From Pseudomonas versuta (GTDB taxonomy: Bacteria > Pseudomonadota > Gammaproteobacteria > Pseudomonadales > Pseudomonadaceae), in NCBI RefSeq assembly GCF_001294575.1, contig NZ_CP012676.1:5085789-5149788 (forward strand): 64,000 nt of DNA, given 5' to 3'. The position numbers and the translations under genes are program-made. Within the stretch, counting starts at the first letter, position 1. The number at the start of each line of letters is the position of its first letter. Below are positions 1 to 8,019 of this stretch, piece by piece. Below the pieces are notes generated by a model. The model was not told the DNA's origin and ran no database searches. It was given only the letters and a program-made list of their open reading frames with translations.

Positions 1-75
1 AAAATCATTGAAATGCGCGCGGTGGGCGAAGACTGGCGAGTCACAGCCATACCTGTGCCATCAGCGAGCGTATAA
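1..75 (+). CDS. ribD: RibD C-terminal end (partial, 5' end outside window)
   Basis: The first 24 codons followed by TAA read in frame from base 1 and include the segment MRAVGEDWRVTA, which resembles the C-terminal strand of the RibD reductase domain (diaminohydroxyphosphoribosylaminopyrimidine deaminase / 5-amino-6-ribosylamino uracil reductase). It ends 46 nt before riboflavin synthase, the usual ribD-ribE order in pseudomonads. Only the tail is visible, so the identification rests on this short match plus context. Confidence 0.65.
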   Translation, partial: KIIEMRAVGEDWRVTAIPVPSASV

Positions 76-121
76 TTCTCAGCCTCCGTTTTACGCAGGT
101 TCTGTTCTCAAGGGGAACGCC

Positions 122-784
122 ATGTTTACCGGCATCATTGAATCCATCGGCAGCATCCGCGCACTGACCCCCAAAGGCGGCGATGTGCGGGTTTATGTAG
201 ACACCGGCAAGCTCGACCTGAGCGACGTCAAACTCGGCGACAGCATTGCGATCAATGGCGTGTGCCTGACCGCTGTGGAGCTGCCGGGCAACGGTTTTAT
301 GGCTGACGTCAGCCGTGAGACCCTCGACTGCACCGCGTTCAATGACTTGAAAAGCGGTAGCCGGGTCAACCTGGAAAAGGCCCTGACCCCGACCACGCGT
401 CTGGGTGGCCATCTGGTGAGCGGTCACGTTGATGGTGTCGGTGAAGTGATCTCGCGGGAAGAGAACGCCCGCGCCATCGAGTTCCGCATCCGCGCTCCCA
501 AAGAACTGGCCAAGTACATTGCCCACAAAGGCTCGATCACTGTCGACGGCACCAGCCTGACCGTGAACTCGGTCAATGGCGCCGAATTCTCGCTGACCAT
601 CATTCCCCATACCCTGAGCGAAACCATCATGGACGACTACCGTCCAGGTCGCCGGGTGAACCTCGAAGTGGACCTGCTGGCACGCTACCTTGAGCGTCTG
701 CTGCTGGGCGATAAAGCCGCCGAGCCAACTTCGGGCGGCATCAGCGAAAGTTTTCTGGCCGCCAACGGCTACCTCAAATCCTGA
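122..784 (+). CDS. ribE: Riboflavin synthase, alpha chain
   Basis: This 220-residue protein makes riboflavin by dismutating two 6,7-dimethyl-8-ribityllumazine molecules. It starts with the family hallmark MFTGIIE and holds two similar lumazine-binding halves, about residues 1-97 and 98-200; GHLVSGHVDG marks the start of the second half. I chose the ATG at 122 although the frame is open further upstream, because homologues begin MFTG and an AGGGGAA ribosome site lies just before it. The gene follows the ribD end and precedes the ribBA-type gene by 16 nt, which suggests one riboflavin operon. Confidence 0.95.
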   Translation: MFTGIIESIGSIRALTPKGGDVRVYVDTGKLDLSDVKLGDSIAINGVCLTAVELPGNGFMADVSRETLDCTAFNDLKSGSRVNLEKALTPTTRLGGHLVSGHVDGVGEVISREENARAIEFRIRAPKELAKYIAHKGSITVDGTSLTVNSVNGAEFSLTIIPHTLSETIMDDYRPGRRVNLEVDLLARYLERLLLGDKAAEPTSGGISESFLAANGYLKS

Positions 785-800
785 ATTAAGGGGGTGCCGC

Positions 801-1892
801 GTGGCGCTCAACAGCATCGAAGAACTGGTTGAAGACATCCGCCAAGGCAAGATGGTCATCCTGATGGATGACGAAGACCGCGAGAACGAAGGCGACCTGA
901 TCATGGCCGCCGAGTGCTGCAAGGCCGAGCACATCAACTTCATGGCGCGCTTTGCCCGTGGCCTGATCTGCATGCCGATGAGCCGCGAGCGCTGCGAACT
1001 GCTCAAGCTGCCATTGATGGCGCCGCGCAACGGTTCCGGCTTCGGCACCAAGTTCACGGTCTCGATCGAAGCCGCCACCGGTGTGACCACCGGCATCTCG
1101 GCAGCTGACCGCGCCCGTACCGTGCAGGCAGCAGCGGCCAAGGATGCCAGGGCGGAAGACATCGTCAGCCCGGGGCACATCTTCCCGTTGATGGCGCAAG
1201 CGGGCGGTACCCTGGCCCGCGCCGGCCACACCGAAGCAGCCTGCGACCTGGCGCGCATGGCCGGGTTCGAGCCGAGCGGCGTGATCTGTGAAGTAATGAA
1301 CGACGACGGCACCATGGCCCGCCGCCCGGAGCTTGAAACCTTCGCCGCCGAACACGGCATCAAGATCGGCACAATTGCCGACCTGATTCACTACCGCATG
1401 ATCCACGAACGTACCGTTCAGCGGATTGCCGAACAGCCACTGGACAGCGAACTGGGCCAATTCAACCTGGTGACCTATCGTGATTCAGTCGAAGGCGATG
1501 TGCACATGGCACTGACCCTGGGCAAGATTTGCGCCGAAGAACCGACGCTGGTGCGTGTGCATAACATGGACCCGCTGCGTGACTTGCTGATGGTCCGCCA
1601 GCCCGGCCGCTGGAGCCTGCGCGCCGCCATGACTGCGGTGGCAGAGGCTGGCAGCGGGGTGGTGCTGTTACTGGGTCACCCCCTCGACGGTGATGTATTG
1701 CTGGCCCATATTCGCGAAACCGCTGACCAGGTGCCGGCGAAAAAACCGACCACTTACAGCATCGTGGGTGCCGGTTCGCAGATCCTGCGTGACCTGGGCG
1801 TGCGCAAAATGCGCTTGATGAGTTCACCAATGAAGTTCAATGCCATATCCGGTTTCGATCTGGAAGTTGTAGAATACGTGCCCTCCGAATAA
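801..1892 (+). CDS. ribBA: 3,4-dihydroxy-2-butanone 4-phosphate synthase with degenerate GTP cyclohydrolase II domain
   Basis: The N-terminal half (about residues 1-200) is a DHBP synthase, which turns ribulose 5-phosphate into the four-carbon unit of lumazine; the acidic motif DDEDRENEGD lies at residues 23-32. The C-terminal half aligns in length with GTP cyclohydrolase II but lacks the zinc-binding cysteine cluster that the separate RibA at 4137 keeps (CLTGD...QRCDCG). It is therefore probably inactive as a cyclohydrolase. The start is GTG at 801, preceded by AAGGGGG. The product is 363 residues. RibB alone would also be a fair gene name. Confidence 0.92.
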   Translation: MALNSIEELVEDIRQGKMVILMDDEDRENEGDLIMAAECCKAEHINFMARFARGLICMPMSRERCELLKLPLMAPRNGSGFGTKFTVSIEAATGVTTGISAADRARTVQAAAAKDARAEDIVSPGHIFPLMAQAGGTLARAGHTEAACDLARMAGFEPSGVICEVMNDDGTMARRPELETFAAEHGIKIGTIADLIHYRMIHERTVQRIAEQPLDSELGQFNLVTYRDSVEGDVHMALTLGKICAEEPTLVRVHNMDPLRDLLMVRQPGRWSLRAAMTAVAEAGSGVVLLLGHPLDGDVLLAHIRETADQVPAKKPTTYSIVGAGSQILRDLGVRKMRLMSSPMKFNAISGFDLEVVEYVPSE

Positions 1893-1936
1893 AGACCGGT
1901 CGTGTCCTGTCCGAATTCGTGGCCCAATATCCTTAA

Positions 1937-1958
1937 AGAACGCACGCGAGTGCGTTCT
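1937..1958 (+). terminator. Intercistronic hairpin between ribBA and ribH
   Basis: A perfect 9-bp inverted repeat with a GCGA tetraloop lies in the 91-nt gap. It is followed by GGCTCTTT rather than a full U-tract, so it could be a weak terminator, an attenuator or an mRNA processing and stability element. It would separate expression of the upstream rib genes from ribH-nusB. Confidence 0.5.
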
Positions 1959-1983
1959 GGCTCTTTAATACGAGACATACCGA

Positions 1984-2460
1984 ATGACCCTGAAGACCAT
2001 CGAAGGTACCTTCATCGCCCCCAAAGGTCGCTACGCTCTGGTAGTTGGCCGCTTCAACAGCTTCGTCGTCGAAAGCCTGGTGAGTGGTGCCGTTGATGCC
2101 CTGGTTCGCCACGGTGTGAACGAAAGCGACATCACCATCGTCCGTGCTCCTGGCGCGTTCGAAATCCCGCTGGTTGCGCAAAAGGTTGCCCAGCGCAACG
2201 AATTCGCCGCCATCATCGCTCTGGGCGCCGTGATTCGTGGCGGTACCCCGCACTTCGAATACGTTGCCGGCGAGTGCACCAAGGGCTTGTCCCAGGTGTC
2301 CATGCAGTTCGGCGTACCGGTTGCATTCGGTGTGTTGACGGTCGATTCCATCGAGCAGGCCATTGAGCGTTCCGGCACCAAAGCCGGTAACAAAGGCGCT
2401 GAAGCTGCCTTGTCCGCCCTTGAAATGGTCAGCCTGTTGGCACAGTTGGAGGCCAAGTGA
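1984..2460 (+). CDS. ribH: 6,7-dimethyl-8-ribityllumazine synthase
   Basis: This 158-residue protein condenses 5-amino-6-ribitylaminouracil with DHBP to give lumazine, the substrate of riboflavin synthase. Family features are [18 protein letters not shown] near the N terminus, the [14 protein letters not shown] loop, and the [14 protein letters not shown] phosphate and substrate site. The length is normal for subunits of this cage- or pentamer-forming family. Its stop codon overlaps the GTG start of nusB, so the two genes are translationally coupled. Confidence 0.96.
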   Translation: MTLKTIEGTFIAPKGRYALVVGRFNSFVVESLVSGAVDALVRHGVNESDITIVRAPGAFEIPLVAQKVAQRNEFAAIIALGAVIRGGTPHFEYVAGECTKGLSQVSMQFGVPVAFGVLTVDSIEQAIERSGTKAGNKGAEAALSALEMVSLLAQLEAK

Positions 2461-2957
2461 TTTCCGACGAAAGCGATCGTTTCAACCCGCGCGACCCGAA
2501 ACCTGCGGACGCTGGCAAGCCATCCAAGAGCGCCAAGCGCCGTGAGGCGCGTCAACTCGCGACTCAGGCGCTGTATCAGCGGCACATGGCCAAGCAATCG
2601 TTGAACGAAATCGAAGCGCAGTTCCGCGTCGATAACGACTTCTCCGACGTTGATGCCGCTTACTTCCGGGAAATCCTGCACGGTGTTCCGGCGAACCTGG
2701 TTGAAATCGATGCTGTTCTGGCGCCTTGCCTGGACATCACCATCGAAGAACTCGACCCGGTTGAACTGTGCGTTCTGCGCCTGTCCACCTGGGAGCTGAT
2801 GAAGCGTGTCGACGTGCCTTACCGCGTTGTGATCAACGAAGGCATCGAGCTGGCGAAAGTGTTTGGTTCTACCGACGGCCACAAGTTCGTCAACGGTGTA
2901 CTCGACAAACTGGCGCCGCGCCTGCGTGAAGCTGAAGTCAAGGCTTACAAGCGCTAA
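2457..2957 (+). CDS. nusB: Transcription antitermination factor NusB
   Basis: NusB pairs with S10 (NusE) and binds boxA RNA during rRNA antitermination. This 166-residue protein has a basic, charged extension of about 25 residues, then the family helices [17 protein letters not shown] and the C-terminal [29 protein letters not shown]. The GTG start overlaps the ribH stop as GTGA. The ribH-nusB-thiL order is typical of gammaproteobacteria. Confidence 0.95.
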   Translation: MISDESDRFNPRDPKPADAGKPSKSAKRREARQLATQALYQRHMAKQSLNEIEAQFRVDNDFSDVDAAYFREILHGVPANLVEIDAVLAPCLDITIEELDPVELCVLRLSTWELMKRVDVPYRVVINEGIELAKVFGSTDGHKFVNGVLDKLAPRLREAEVKAYKR

Positions 2958-2972
2958 CCAGCGCTGTCGGCC

Positions 2973-3935
2973 ATGGGCGAGTTCGAGCTGATCCGTAACT
3001 TCTTCGCTGCCGCGCCTTGTGCGCAGGTCGGCGAGGGTGTTGCTCTGGGCATCGGCGACGACTGCGCCCTGCTGGATGTTCCTTTCGGGGAACAACTGGC
3101 GATTTCCACCGACACCCTGGTAGCCGGGGTGCACTTCGCAGATCCTTGCGACCCTTTCTTGCTCGGTCAGCGTTCGCTGGCAGTGGCGGCCAGCGATTTG
3201 GCGGCCATGGGCGCAACTCCCCTCGCGTTTACCCTTGCCCTGACCTTACCTGCGGTTGAAGCCGACTGGTTAGAAGCGTTCGCCCGTGGTTTGAACCTGA
3301 TGGCTCAAGGCTGCGGCTTGCGCCTGATCGGTGGTGATACCACCCGCGGTCCGCTGTGCCTGACGCTGACGGTCTTCGGTCGCGTCCCTCGGGGTCAGGC
3401 ATTGACCCGCAGCGCAGCCCGCCCCGGCGACTTGCTGTGCGTTGGCGGCGAGCTGGGCAATGCCGCTGGCGCCTTGCCTCTGGTCCTCGGCCAGCGCAGC
3501 GCCACACCCGCCATCGCCGAGCCGTTGCTGGCGCACTACTGGTCGCCGCAACCGCAATTGGCGCTGGGCCAGGCACTGCGTGGCAAGGCCAGCTCGGCGC
3601 TGGATATCTCGGATGGCCTGCTGGCCGACTGCGGGCATATTGCCCTGGCGTCGAAAGTCCGCTTGCTGATCGAAAACGACCGCATACCGGTTTCGCTCGC
3701 CTTGCAAGAATTCCTGGGTGACGCCGATGCGCAGCAAGCGGCGTTGAGTGGAGGTGACGACTACGTGCTGGCGTTCACCTTGGCGGCTGTTGAATTGCCG
3801 ACCCTGCTGGCAGATGGCTGGCCGATTCATGTGATTGGCCGAGTAGTTGAAGGGCAGGGCGTTGGCTTGCTGGACGTCCATGGCCAGGACATCACCCCGA
3901 CCATTCGCGGCTACCAGCACTTCCGCAGTGAATAA
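2973..3935 (+). CDS. thiL: Thiamine-monophosphate kinase
   Basis: ThiL phosphorylates thiamine monophosphate to the active cofactor thiamine diphosphate. The protein has 320 residues, the usual length, with the starting segment MGEFELIRNFF, the Mg/ATP motif GIGDDCALLD, the central GGDTTRG loop and the C-terminal SGGDDYVLAF motif. It lies 15 nt after nusB in the same direction. The product serves Dxs and the acetoin dehydrogenase E1 encoded elsewhere in the window. Confidence 0.95.
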   Translation: MGEFELIRNFFAAAPCAQVGEGVALGIGDDCALLDVPFGEQLAISTDTLVAGVHFADPCDPFLLGQRSLAVAASDLAAMGATPLAFTLALTLPAVEADWLEAFARGLNLMAQGCGLRLIGGDTTRGPLCLTLTVFGRVPRGQALTRSAARPGDLLCVGGELGNAAGALPLVLGQRSATPAIAEPLLAHYWSPQPQLALGQALRGKASSALDISDGLLADCGHIALASKVRLLIENDRIPVSLALQEFLGDADAQQAALSGGDDYVLAFTLAAVELPTLLADGWPIHVIGRVVEGQGVGLLDVHGQDITPTIRGYQHFRSE

Positions 3936-3952
3936 CAACCTGCCCAGATAAC

Positions 3953-4014
3953 TTGTAGGAGCTGGCTTGCCAGCGATGCACCCAGTTGCCTGAATCGCTG
4001 GCAAGCCAGCTCCT
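3953..4014. repeat. REP doublet (REPIN-like), 'ggcttgccagcgat' type
   Basis: Two inverted copies of a GGAGCTGGCTTGCCAGCGAT-like unit flank a short spacer and would fold into a long hairpin. It lies between thiL and the ribA promoter region and may also end the thiL transcript. Confidence 0.85.
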
Positions 4015-4136
4015 GGAAGAACTATCAAACTTTTAGATCTTTATCTCCGATAATTCAGCCTAAGCGTCTATAGGAACGTCCTGTTACAATGTCGCCTCTG
4101 CGAATTTCCAGTACTCAAACTGATCAGGAGCACACG

Positions 4137-4754
4137 GTGCCCGTCGTTTTCGTTGCCGCTTGCAAGCTTCCCACCCCCTTTGCCGAATTCACCATGCATG
4201 GCTTTCTCGAGAAAGCCACGGGTCGTGAACACGTTGTGCTCAGTTTGGGCGACGTGGCGGACGGCGCTCCGGTTTTAGGCCGGGTGCACTCTGAATGCCT
4301 GACTGGCGATGCCTTGTTCAGCCAGCGCTGCGACTGTGGTTCGCAACTCGAAGCCGCCATGCAGGCCATCGCCCGCGAAGGCCGTGGCGTGTTGCTGTAC
4401 CTGCGCCAGGAAGGCCGTGGTATTGGCTTGCTGAACAAGGTTCGTGCTTACGAACTGCAAGATGGTGGCGCCGATACGGTTGAGGCCAATGAGCGCCTGG
4501 GCTTTGCGGCCGATCAGCGTGATTACGGGATCTGCCTGCCAATGCTGGAGCACATGGGCGTCAAGTCGCTGCGTCTGATGACCAACAACCCGCGCAAGGT
4601 CAAAGCCTTGACCGACATGGGTATCACCGTGGCAGAACGTGTGCCGCTGCACACCGGGCATAACCCGCACAACAAGCTGTACCTGGCGACCAAAGCCAAC
4701 AAGCTCGGGCACATGATGGGCAGCCAGCATCAAAACGAGGCCGACCCGGCGTGA
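4137..4754 (+). CDS. ribA: GTP cyclohydrolase II
   Basis: RibA opens GTP to the first pyrimidine intermediate of riboflavin synthesis. Zinc ligands are visible in [18 protein letters not shown], and the catalytic stretch [13 protein letters not shown] is intact. The start is the GTG at 4137: CAGGAG lies 6 nt upstream and the protein then begins [18 protein letters not shown] at 205 residues, the normal size. An upstream ATG at 4089 would add 16 residues unlike the family. This complete enzyme explains how the ribBA-type gene could lose its own cyclohydrolase activity. Confidence 0.95.
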   Translation: MPVVFVAACKLPTPFAEFTMHGFLEKATGREHVVLSLGDVADGAPVLGRVHSECLTGDALFSQRCDCGSQLEAAMQAIAREGRGVLLYLRQEGRGIGLLNKVRAYELQDGGADTVEANERLGFAADQRDYGICLPMLEHMGVKSLRLMTNNPRKVKALTDMGITVAERVPLHTGHNPHNKLYLATKANKLGHMMGSQHQNEADPA

Positions 4755-5170
4755 CCCGTGGTCAGATCCGTCGCCGCATGAGCTTCAGCTGGTGGCAGCA
4801 ACTGGTACTGACCCTGCTGCCGCTGGTATTGGCCAACTGGTTGTTTGGCAAGTCCGAACCCTTGCTGCCCGGGCTGACGATGCCGTTTTTCATTGCCGGT
4901 GTCGCCTCGATGTTTGTCACGCTGCGCTTTTTCGGGCCGTATAAGCATGGCCTGATCGCACTGCAAAAAGCCCTTGATACTCCGCAGGAACCCGCTGCCT
5001 GGGCCGAGCTTGGCCGTGCCCGCTACCGCGCCTTGCTGGCTGCCGGCCTGCCGGTCTGGATCGCCGCGCTCGCGGTGTTTGTCGGGCTTGAAGGCGTGCC
5101 GTTGCTGCTGCTGTCAGTGTCGACGCTGGTACTGTTTTACCTCTATCGCATTCCGCGCCAGATCGGCTGA
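4751..5170 (+). CDS. Small inner-membrane protein of unknown function
   Basis: This 139-residue hydrophobic protein has about four likely membrane segments: near residues 18-35, 40-60, 95-112 and 113-132. It starts with GTG overlapping the ribA stop (GTGA); an ATG nine codons later at 4778 is possible. Its stop overlaps the start of the btuF-like gene. I recognise no catalytic motif. Tight coupling to ribA and btuF suggests one operon but does not give a function. Confidence 0.75.
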   Translation: MTRGQIRRRMSFSWWQQLVLTLLPLVLANWLFGKSEPLLPGLTMPFFIAGVASMFVTLRFFGPYKHGLIALQKALDTPQEPAAWAELGRARYRALLAAGLPVWIAALAVFVGLEGVPLLLLSVSTLVLFYLYRIPRQIG

Positions 5171-5961
5171 TGCGCGCCTGGCTGGCGGTGTTGCTGCTGG
5201 CCGTCGGTATCCCGGCCGGGGCTGCCACACGGGTGGTCAGCCTGTCACCGTCCTTGTCCGAAATGGTTGTAGAGCTGGGTGCCACCGATCTGCTGGTGGG
5301 GCGCCTGGAGGCCGGGGAACCTTTGCCACAGCTGCGCAATGTGCCCTCTGTGGGTCGTTACGGCCAGCTGGACATGGAGCGCCTGCTCAGCCTGCAACCC
5401 GACCTGCTGTTGCTCTGGCCGGGTAGCGTTGCAGCTGCCCAGCGCGAACAGCTGCGTCACCTCAACATCCCTACCTACACTGCAGAGCCTGCCAGCCTCG
5501 AGCAGTTGGCCGATCAGGTCCAGGCCCTGGCCGTGGCGCTGAATCGCCCCGAGCGCGGCCGTGAACTGGCAGCGCAACTGCGACAGCGCCTGGCGGGGCT
5601 GCGTGCTCAATATCGGCGGGAGATACCGCTACGGGTGTTTTACCAGGTGTGGGATCAGCCGTTGTACACCGTCGGCGGCACACAGATCATCAGTGATGCA
5701 CTGGCGGTGTGCGGGGCGAGCAATGTGTTTGCCGACCTCAAACTGCCTGCGCCGCAGGTGAGCGTGGAGTCGGTATTGCAGCGCAATCCGCAAGTAATCA
5801 TTGCCAGCAGCCAGGCACAACTGGACGCCTGGAACGCCTGGCCGCAGATCGATGCGGTCAAGCACGGACGTTTGCTGTTATTGACCGATAAAGGTCTAGA
5901 ACGCCCGAGTGCACAGATGCTTGAAGCAACGGCCCGACTCTGCGAGCAACTGGCTGACTGA
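5170..5961 (+). CDS. btuF: Periplasmic cobalamin-binding protein (BtuF-like)
   Basis: This 263-residue protein starts with a signal peptide of about 18 residues (hydrophobic run, then AGAA) and continues RVVSLSPSLSEMVVELGATDLLVG, the start of the helical-backbone metal-receptor fold used by BtuF. LQPDLLLLWPGS and VGGTQIISDALAVCGA are further family landmarks. It would carry vitamin B12 to an ABC importer. It converges on btuB, the matching outer-membrane receptor, but no btuC or btuD lies in the window. Confidence 0.85.
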   Translation: MRAWLAVLLLAVGIPAGAATRVVSLSPSLSEMVVELGATDLLVGRLEAGEPLPQLRNVPSVGRYGQLDMERLLSLQPDLLLLWPGSVAAAQREQLRHLNIPTYTAEPASLEQLADQVQALAVALNRPERGRELAAQLRQRLAGLRAQYRREIPLRVFYQVWDQPLYTVGGTQIISDALAVCGASNVFADLKLPAPQVSVESVLQRNPQVIIASSQAQLDAWNAWPQIDAVKHGRLLLLTDKGLERPSAQMLEATARLCEQLAD

Positions 5962-5970
5962 CTCTCACCC

Positions 5971-6023
5971 TGTAGGAGCGAGCTTTTAATACGCAGAGCT
6001 CGCGAGCAAGCTCGCTCCTACAG
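5971..6023. repeat. REP doublet between convergent btuF and btuB
   Basis: The right arm GCTCGCGAGCAAGCTCGCTC is intact and the left arm GTAGGAGCGAGCTT is followed by a diverged TTTAATACGCA. It sits between two converging genes and probably acts as a shared transcript end. Confidence 0.8.
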
Positions 6024-6046
6024 GGGGTACGAGGGATATCGGGGTT

Positions 6047-7930
6047 TTAGAGCGTCGGGGTCCAGGTAACAGCCAGTTGCACGCTGCGGCGCTCTTCCCG
6101 GTAACCGTAGTAGCTGCCGTCATAGCTGTAGAGCGCGCGGGTGAAGCTCTTGTCCAGCAGGTTGTCGACTTTCAAATCGAGCCTGACCTCGGAGCTGGCC
6201 TTCCAGTTACCGCGCACGCCCAGCAACCCATAACCGCCAATGGGCTGCTTGTTGTCATCGTCATTAAAGCTGCCACTCACCGCCTGCCAGCTGGCGCCGA
6301 CCCCTACCCGGTCGAACTGGCGATCCAGATCCAGGCTCAGGGTGCGGCGGGCACGTCGGCTCAACGTATGGCCGGTGTCGCGATCACGGGGATCGGTAAT
6401 GGCAACCCCGAGGCTGCTCTGCCAGCCGAACCATTCTTGCTGCAAGGCACTCTCGAATCCGATGATGCGCGCGGCGCCAATGTTCTGCTGAATGAAGTCG
6501 GCATCGGCCACAATCGCATCACGAATGTCGGTTCGATACAGGGAAGTTTCCAGTCGGCTGCTCTCGCTCAACTGGCTGCGCCATTGCACCTCGTAGCTTT
6601 TTGAATGCTCGGGTTTCAGGGCCGGGTTGCCGTATTGCGGGTAGTACAGATCGTTAAACGTCGGCGCCCGGAACCCTTCGCTGTAAGACAGCAGCACATC
6701 GTTAGCAGGGTTGAGCGGTACCGTCAGGCTGGCGCTCCAGGTGTTATTGCTGCCGAACTGCTGGTTGTCGTCGTGACGCAGACCCAGTTCGGTAGAGAAA
6801 TAATCGCCATTGAAGCGGTGCTGGATAAACACGGCGCGATTCCAGCGGCTGCCCTTTTCAAAGACAGTGCTGCTGCGCACGCGATCCTCATAGGCATCGG
6901 CACCGAGGATCAACGTGTTTTGATCATTGAGCGTCAGGTTGTTTTGCCAGTTCAGCGAGTCGCGATAGGTGTTGAAGCTGTAGATGTCAGCGCTGAGCTT
7001 GTCGCGGGTTTTTTCGCGATTTTCGCTGTGGCCCAGTTCCAGGCGCGAATTCCAGCGCTCGGTCAGCTGGGCGTCGATAAAACTGCCCACGCTGCTGATA
7101 TCAAAGTCACTGTAGAGCTGCTGACCACTGACGGTCATGGTGTCCGGGTCCCAGCGTCCAAACGAATTATCGAGCTCGGTTTTGCCGATGTTCTTCATCG
7201 CGGTCAGGCCGACTTCCAGATCATCGCCCAGGGTGTGACTCAGATTCAGACTCAGGGATTTATTGCGGTAAGCATCATGATCGTTGTCGCTGGGGAAGGA
7301 TTCATGGGTGCGATTGATCCCGGCAGTTTGTTCAAGGCTGCCGCTCAGGTTGTAGCGGGTTTGTGCGTCACCACCGGACACGCCGACACTGTTGTCGGTG
7401 CTGCCATAACTGCCAACCGAACTGTGCACCCGCAGCTGAGGGGCCTGGTCTGCGCCGCGGCGGGTGAAAATCTGGATCACCCCGCCAATTGCATCGCTGC
7501 CGTAGATGACCGACCGCGAGCCGCGCAGTACTTCAACACGTTCGATTTGATCGATGTTCAGGTATTGCAGGTTGCTGTCGGCCGAGGTGGCATTGGCCAT
7601 GCGCTGACCATCCACCAGTACCAGGCTTTGTGCCGATTTGGTGCCGCGAATGTAAATCCCCGGCAAGCCACCGCGGCCACCGCTGCGTGCCACCTGCACG
7701 CCTGGAACCCGGCCCAGCAGATCGGTCAGGCTGGTAGGTTGCAGCCGGTCGATGTCGTCACGGGTGAACACTGTGTTGGCGCTGCTGCTGTCAGAGCGCG
7801 CCTCGACCTGGCGGTTGCCGGTGATCAGTGTTTGCCCAAGCTTGAGTGCATCTTCCCGTTCGAGAGTGTCGGCGAGCAAAGGGCAGGCAGGGATGAAGCC
7901 GAGGAGTAAAGCCAGGCGAAGGTGTTTCAT
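6047..7930 (-). CDS. btuB: TonB-dependent vitamin B12 receptor
   Basis: This 627-residue outer-membrane receptor has a signal peptide of about 20 residues ending PLLADT, a plug domain (about residues 45-155: FTRDDIDRLQPTSLTDLLGRVPGVQV, then IEVLRG-like IERVEVLRGSRSVIYGSDAIGGVIQIFT), and a 22-strand-type barrel ending in aromatic-rich strands. The plug order and length fit BtuB. The neighbour btuF encodes the periplasmic partner. Only 89 nt separate it from dxs and a REP doublet fills most of this, so no cobalamin riboswitch of normal size fits directly upstream. Confidence 0.88.
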   Translation of the reverse strand: MKHLRLALLLGFIPACPLLADTLEREDALKLGQTLITGNRQVEARSDSSSANTVFTRDDIDRLQPTSLTDLLGRVPGVQVARSGGRGGLPGIYIRGTKSAQSLVLVDGQRMANATSADSNLQYLNIDQIERVEVLRGSRSVIYGSDAIGGVIQIFTRRGADQAPQLRVHSSVGSYGSTDNSVGVSGGDAQTRYNLSGSLEQTAGINRTHESFPSDNDHDAYRNKSLSLNLSHTLGDDLEVGLTAMKNIGKTELDNSFGRWDPDTMTVSGQQLYSDFDISSVGSFIDAQLTERWNSRLELGHSENREKTRDKLSADIYSFNTYRDSLNWQNNLTLNDQNTLILGADAYEDRVRSSTVFEKGSRWNRAVFIQHRFNGDYFSTELGLRHDDNQQFGSNNTWSASLTVPLNPANDVLLSYSEGFRAPTFNDLYYPQYGNPALKPEHSKSYEVQWRSQLSESSRLETSLYRTDIRDAIVADADFIQQNIGAARIIGFESALQQEWFGWQSSLGVAITDPRDRDTGHTLSRRARRTLSLDLDRQFDRVGVGASWQAVSGSFNDDDNKQPIGGYGLLGVRGNWKASSEVRLDLKVDNLLDKSFTRALYSYDGSYYGYREERRSVQLAVTWTPTL

Positions 7931-7943
7931 GTTTTTCCAAATC

Positions 7944-8005
7944 TGTAGGAGCGAGCTTGCCTCGCGAGCTCGTTGGAAGGCTCGCGAGCAAGCTCGCTCC
8001 TACAG
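7944..8005. repeat. REP doublet between dxs and btuB
   Basis: Inverted copies of TGTAGGAGCGAGCTTGC..CGCGAGC fill most of the 89-nt gap between two genes read in the same direction. It could end the dxs transcript or stabilise an upstream mRNA fragment. Confidence 0.85.
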
Positions 8006-8019
8006 TAAGTCTGATTGGG

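Noticed and set aside
1..121. FMN riboswitch upstream of ribE
   Set aside because: The gap after ribD is only 46 nt and shows none of the conserved RFN stems.
6605..7909. Long plus-strand frame opposite btuB
   Set aside because: Antisense shadow of the receptor gene; composition reflects codon bias of btuB only.
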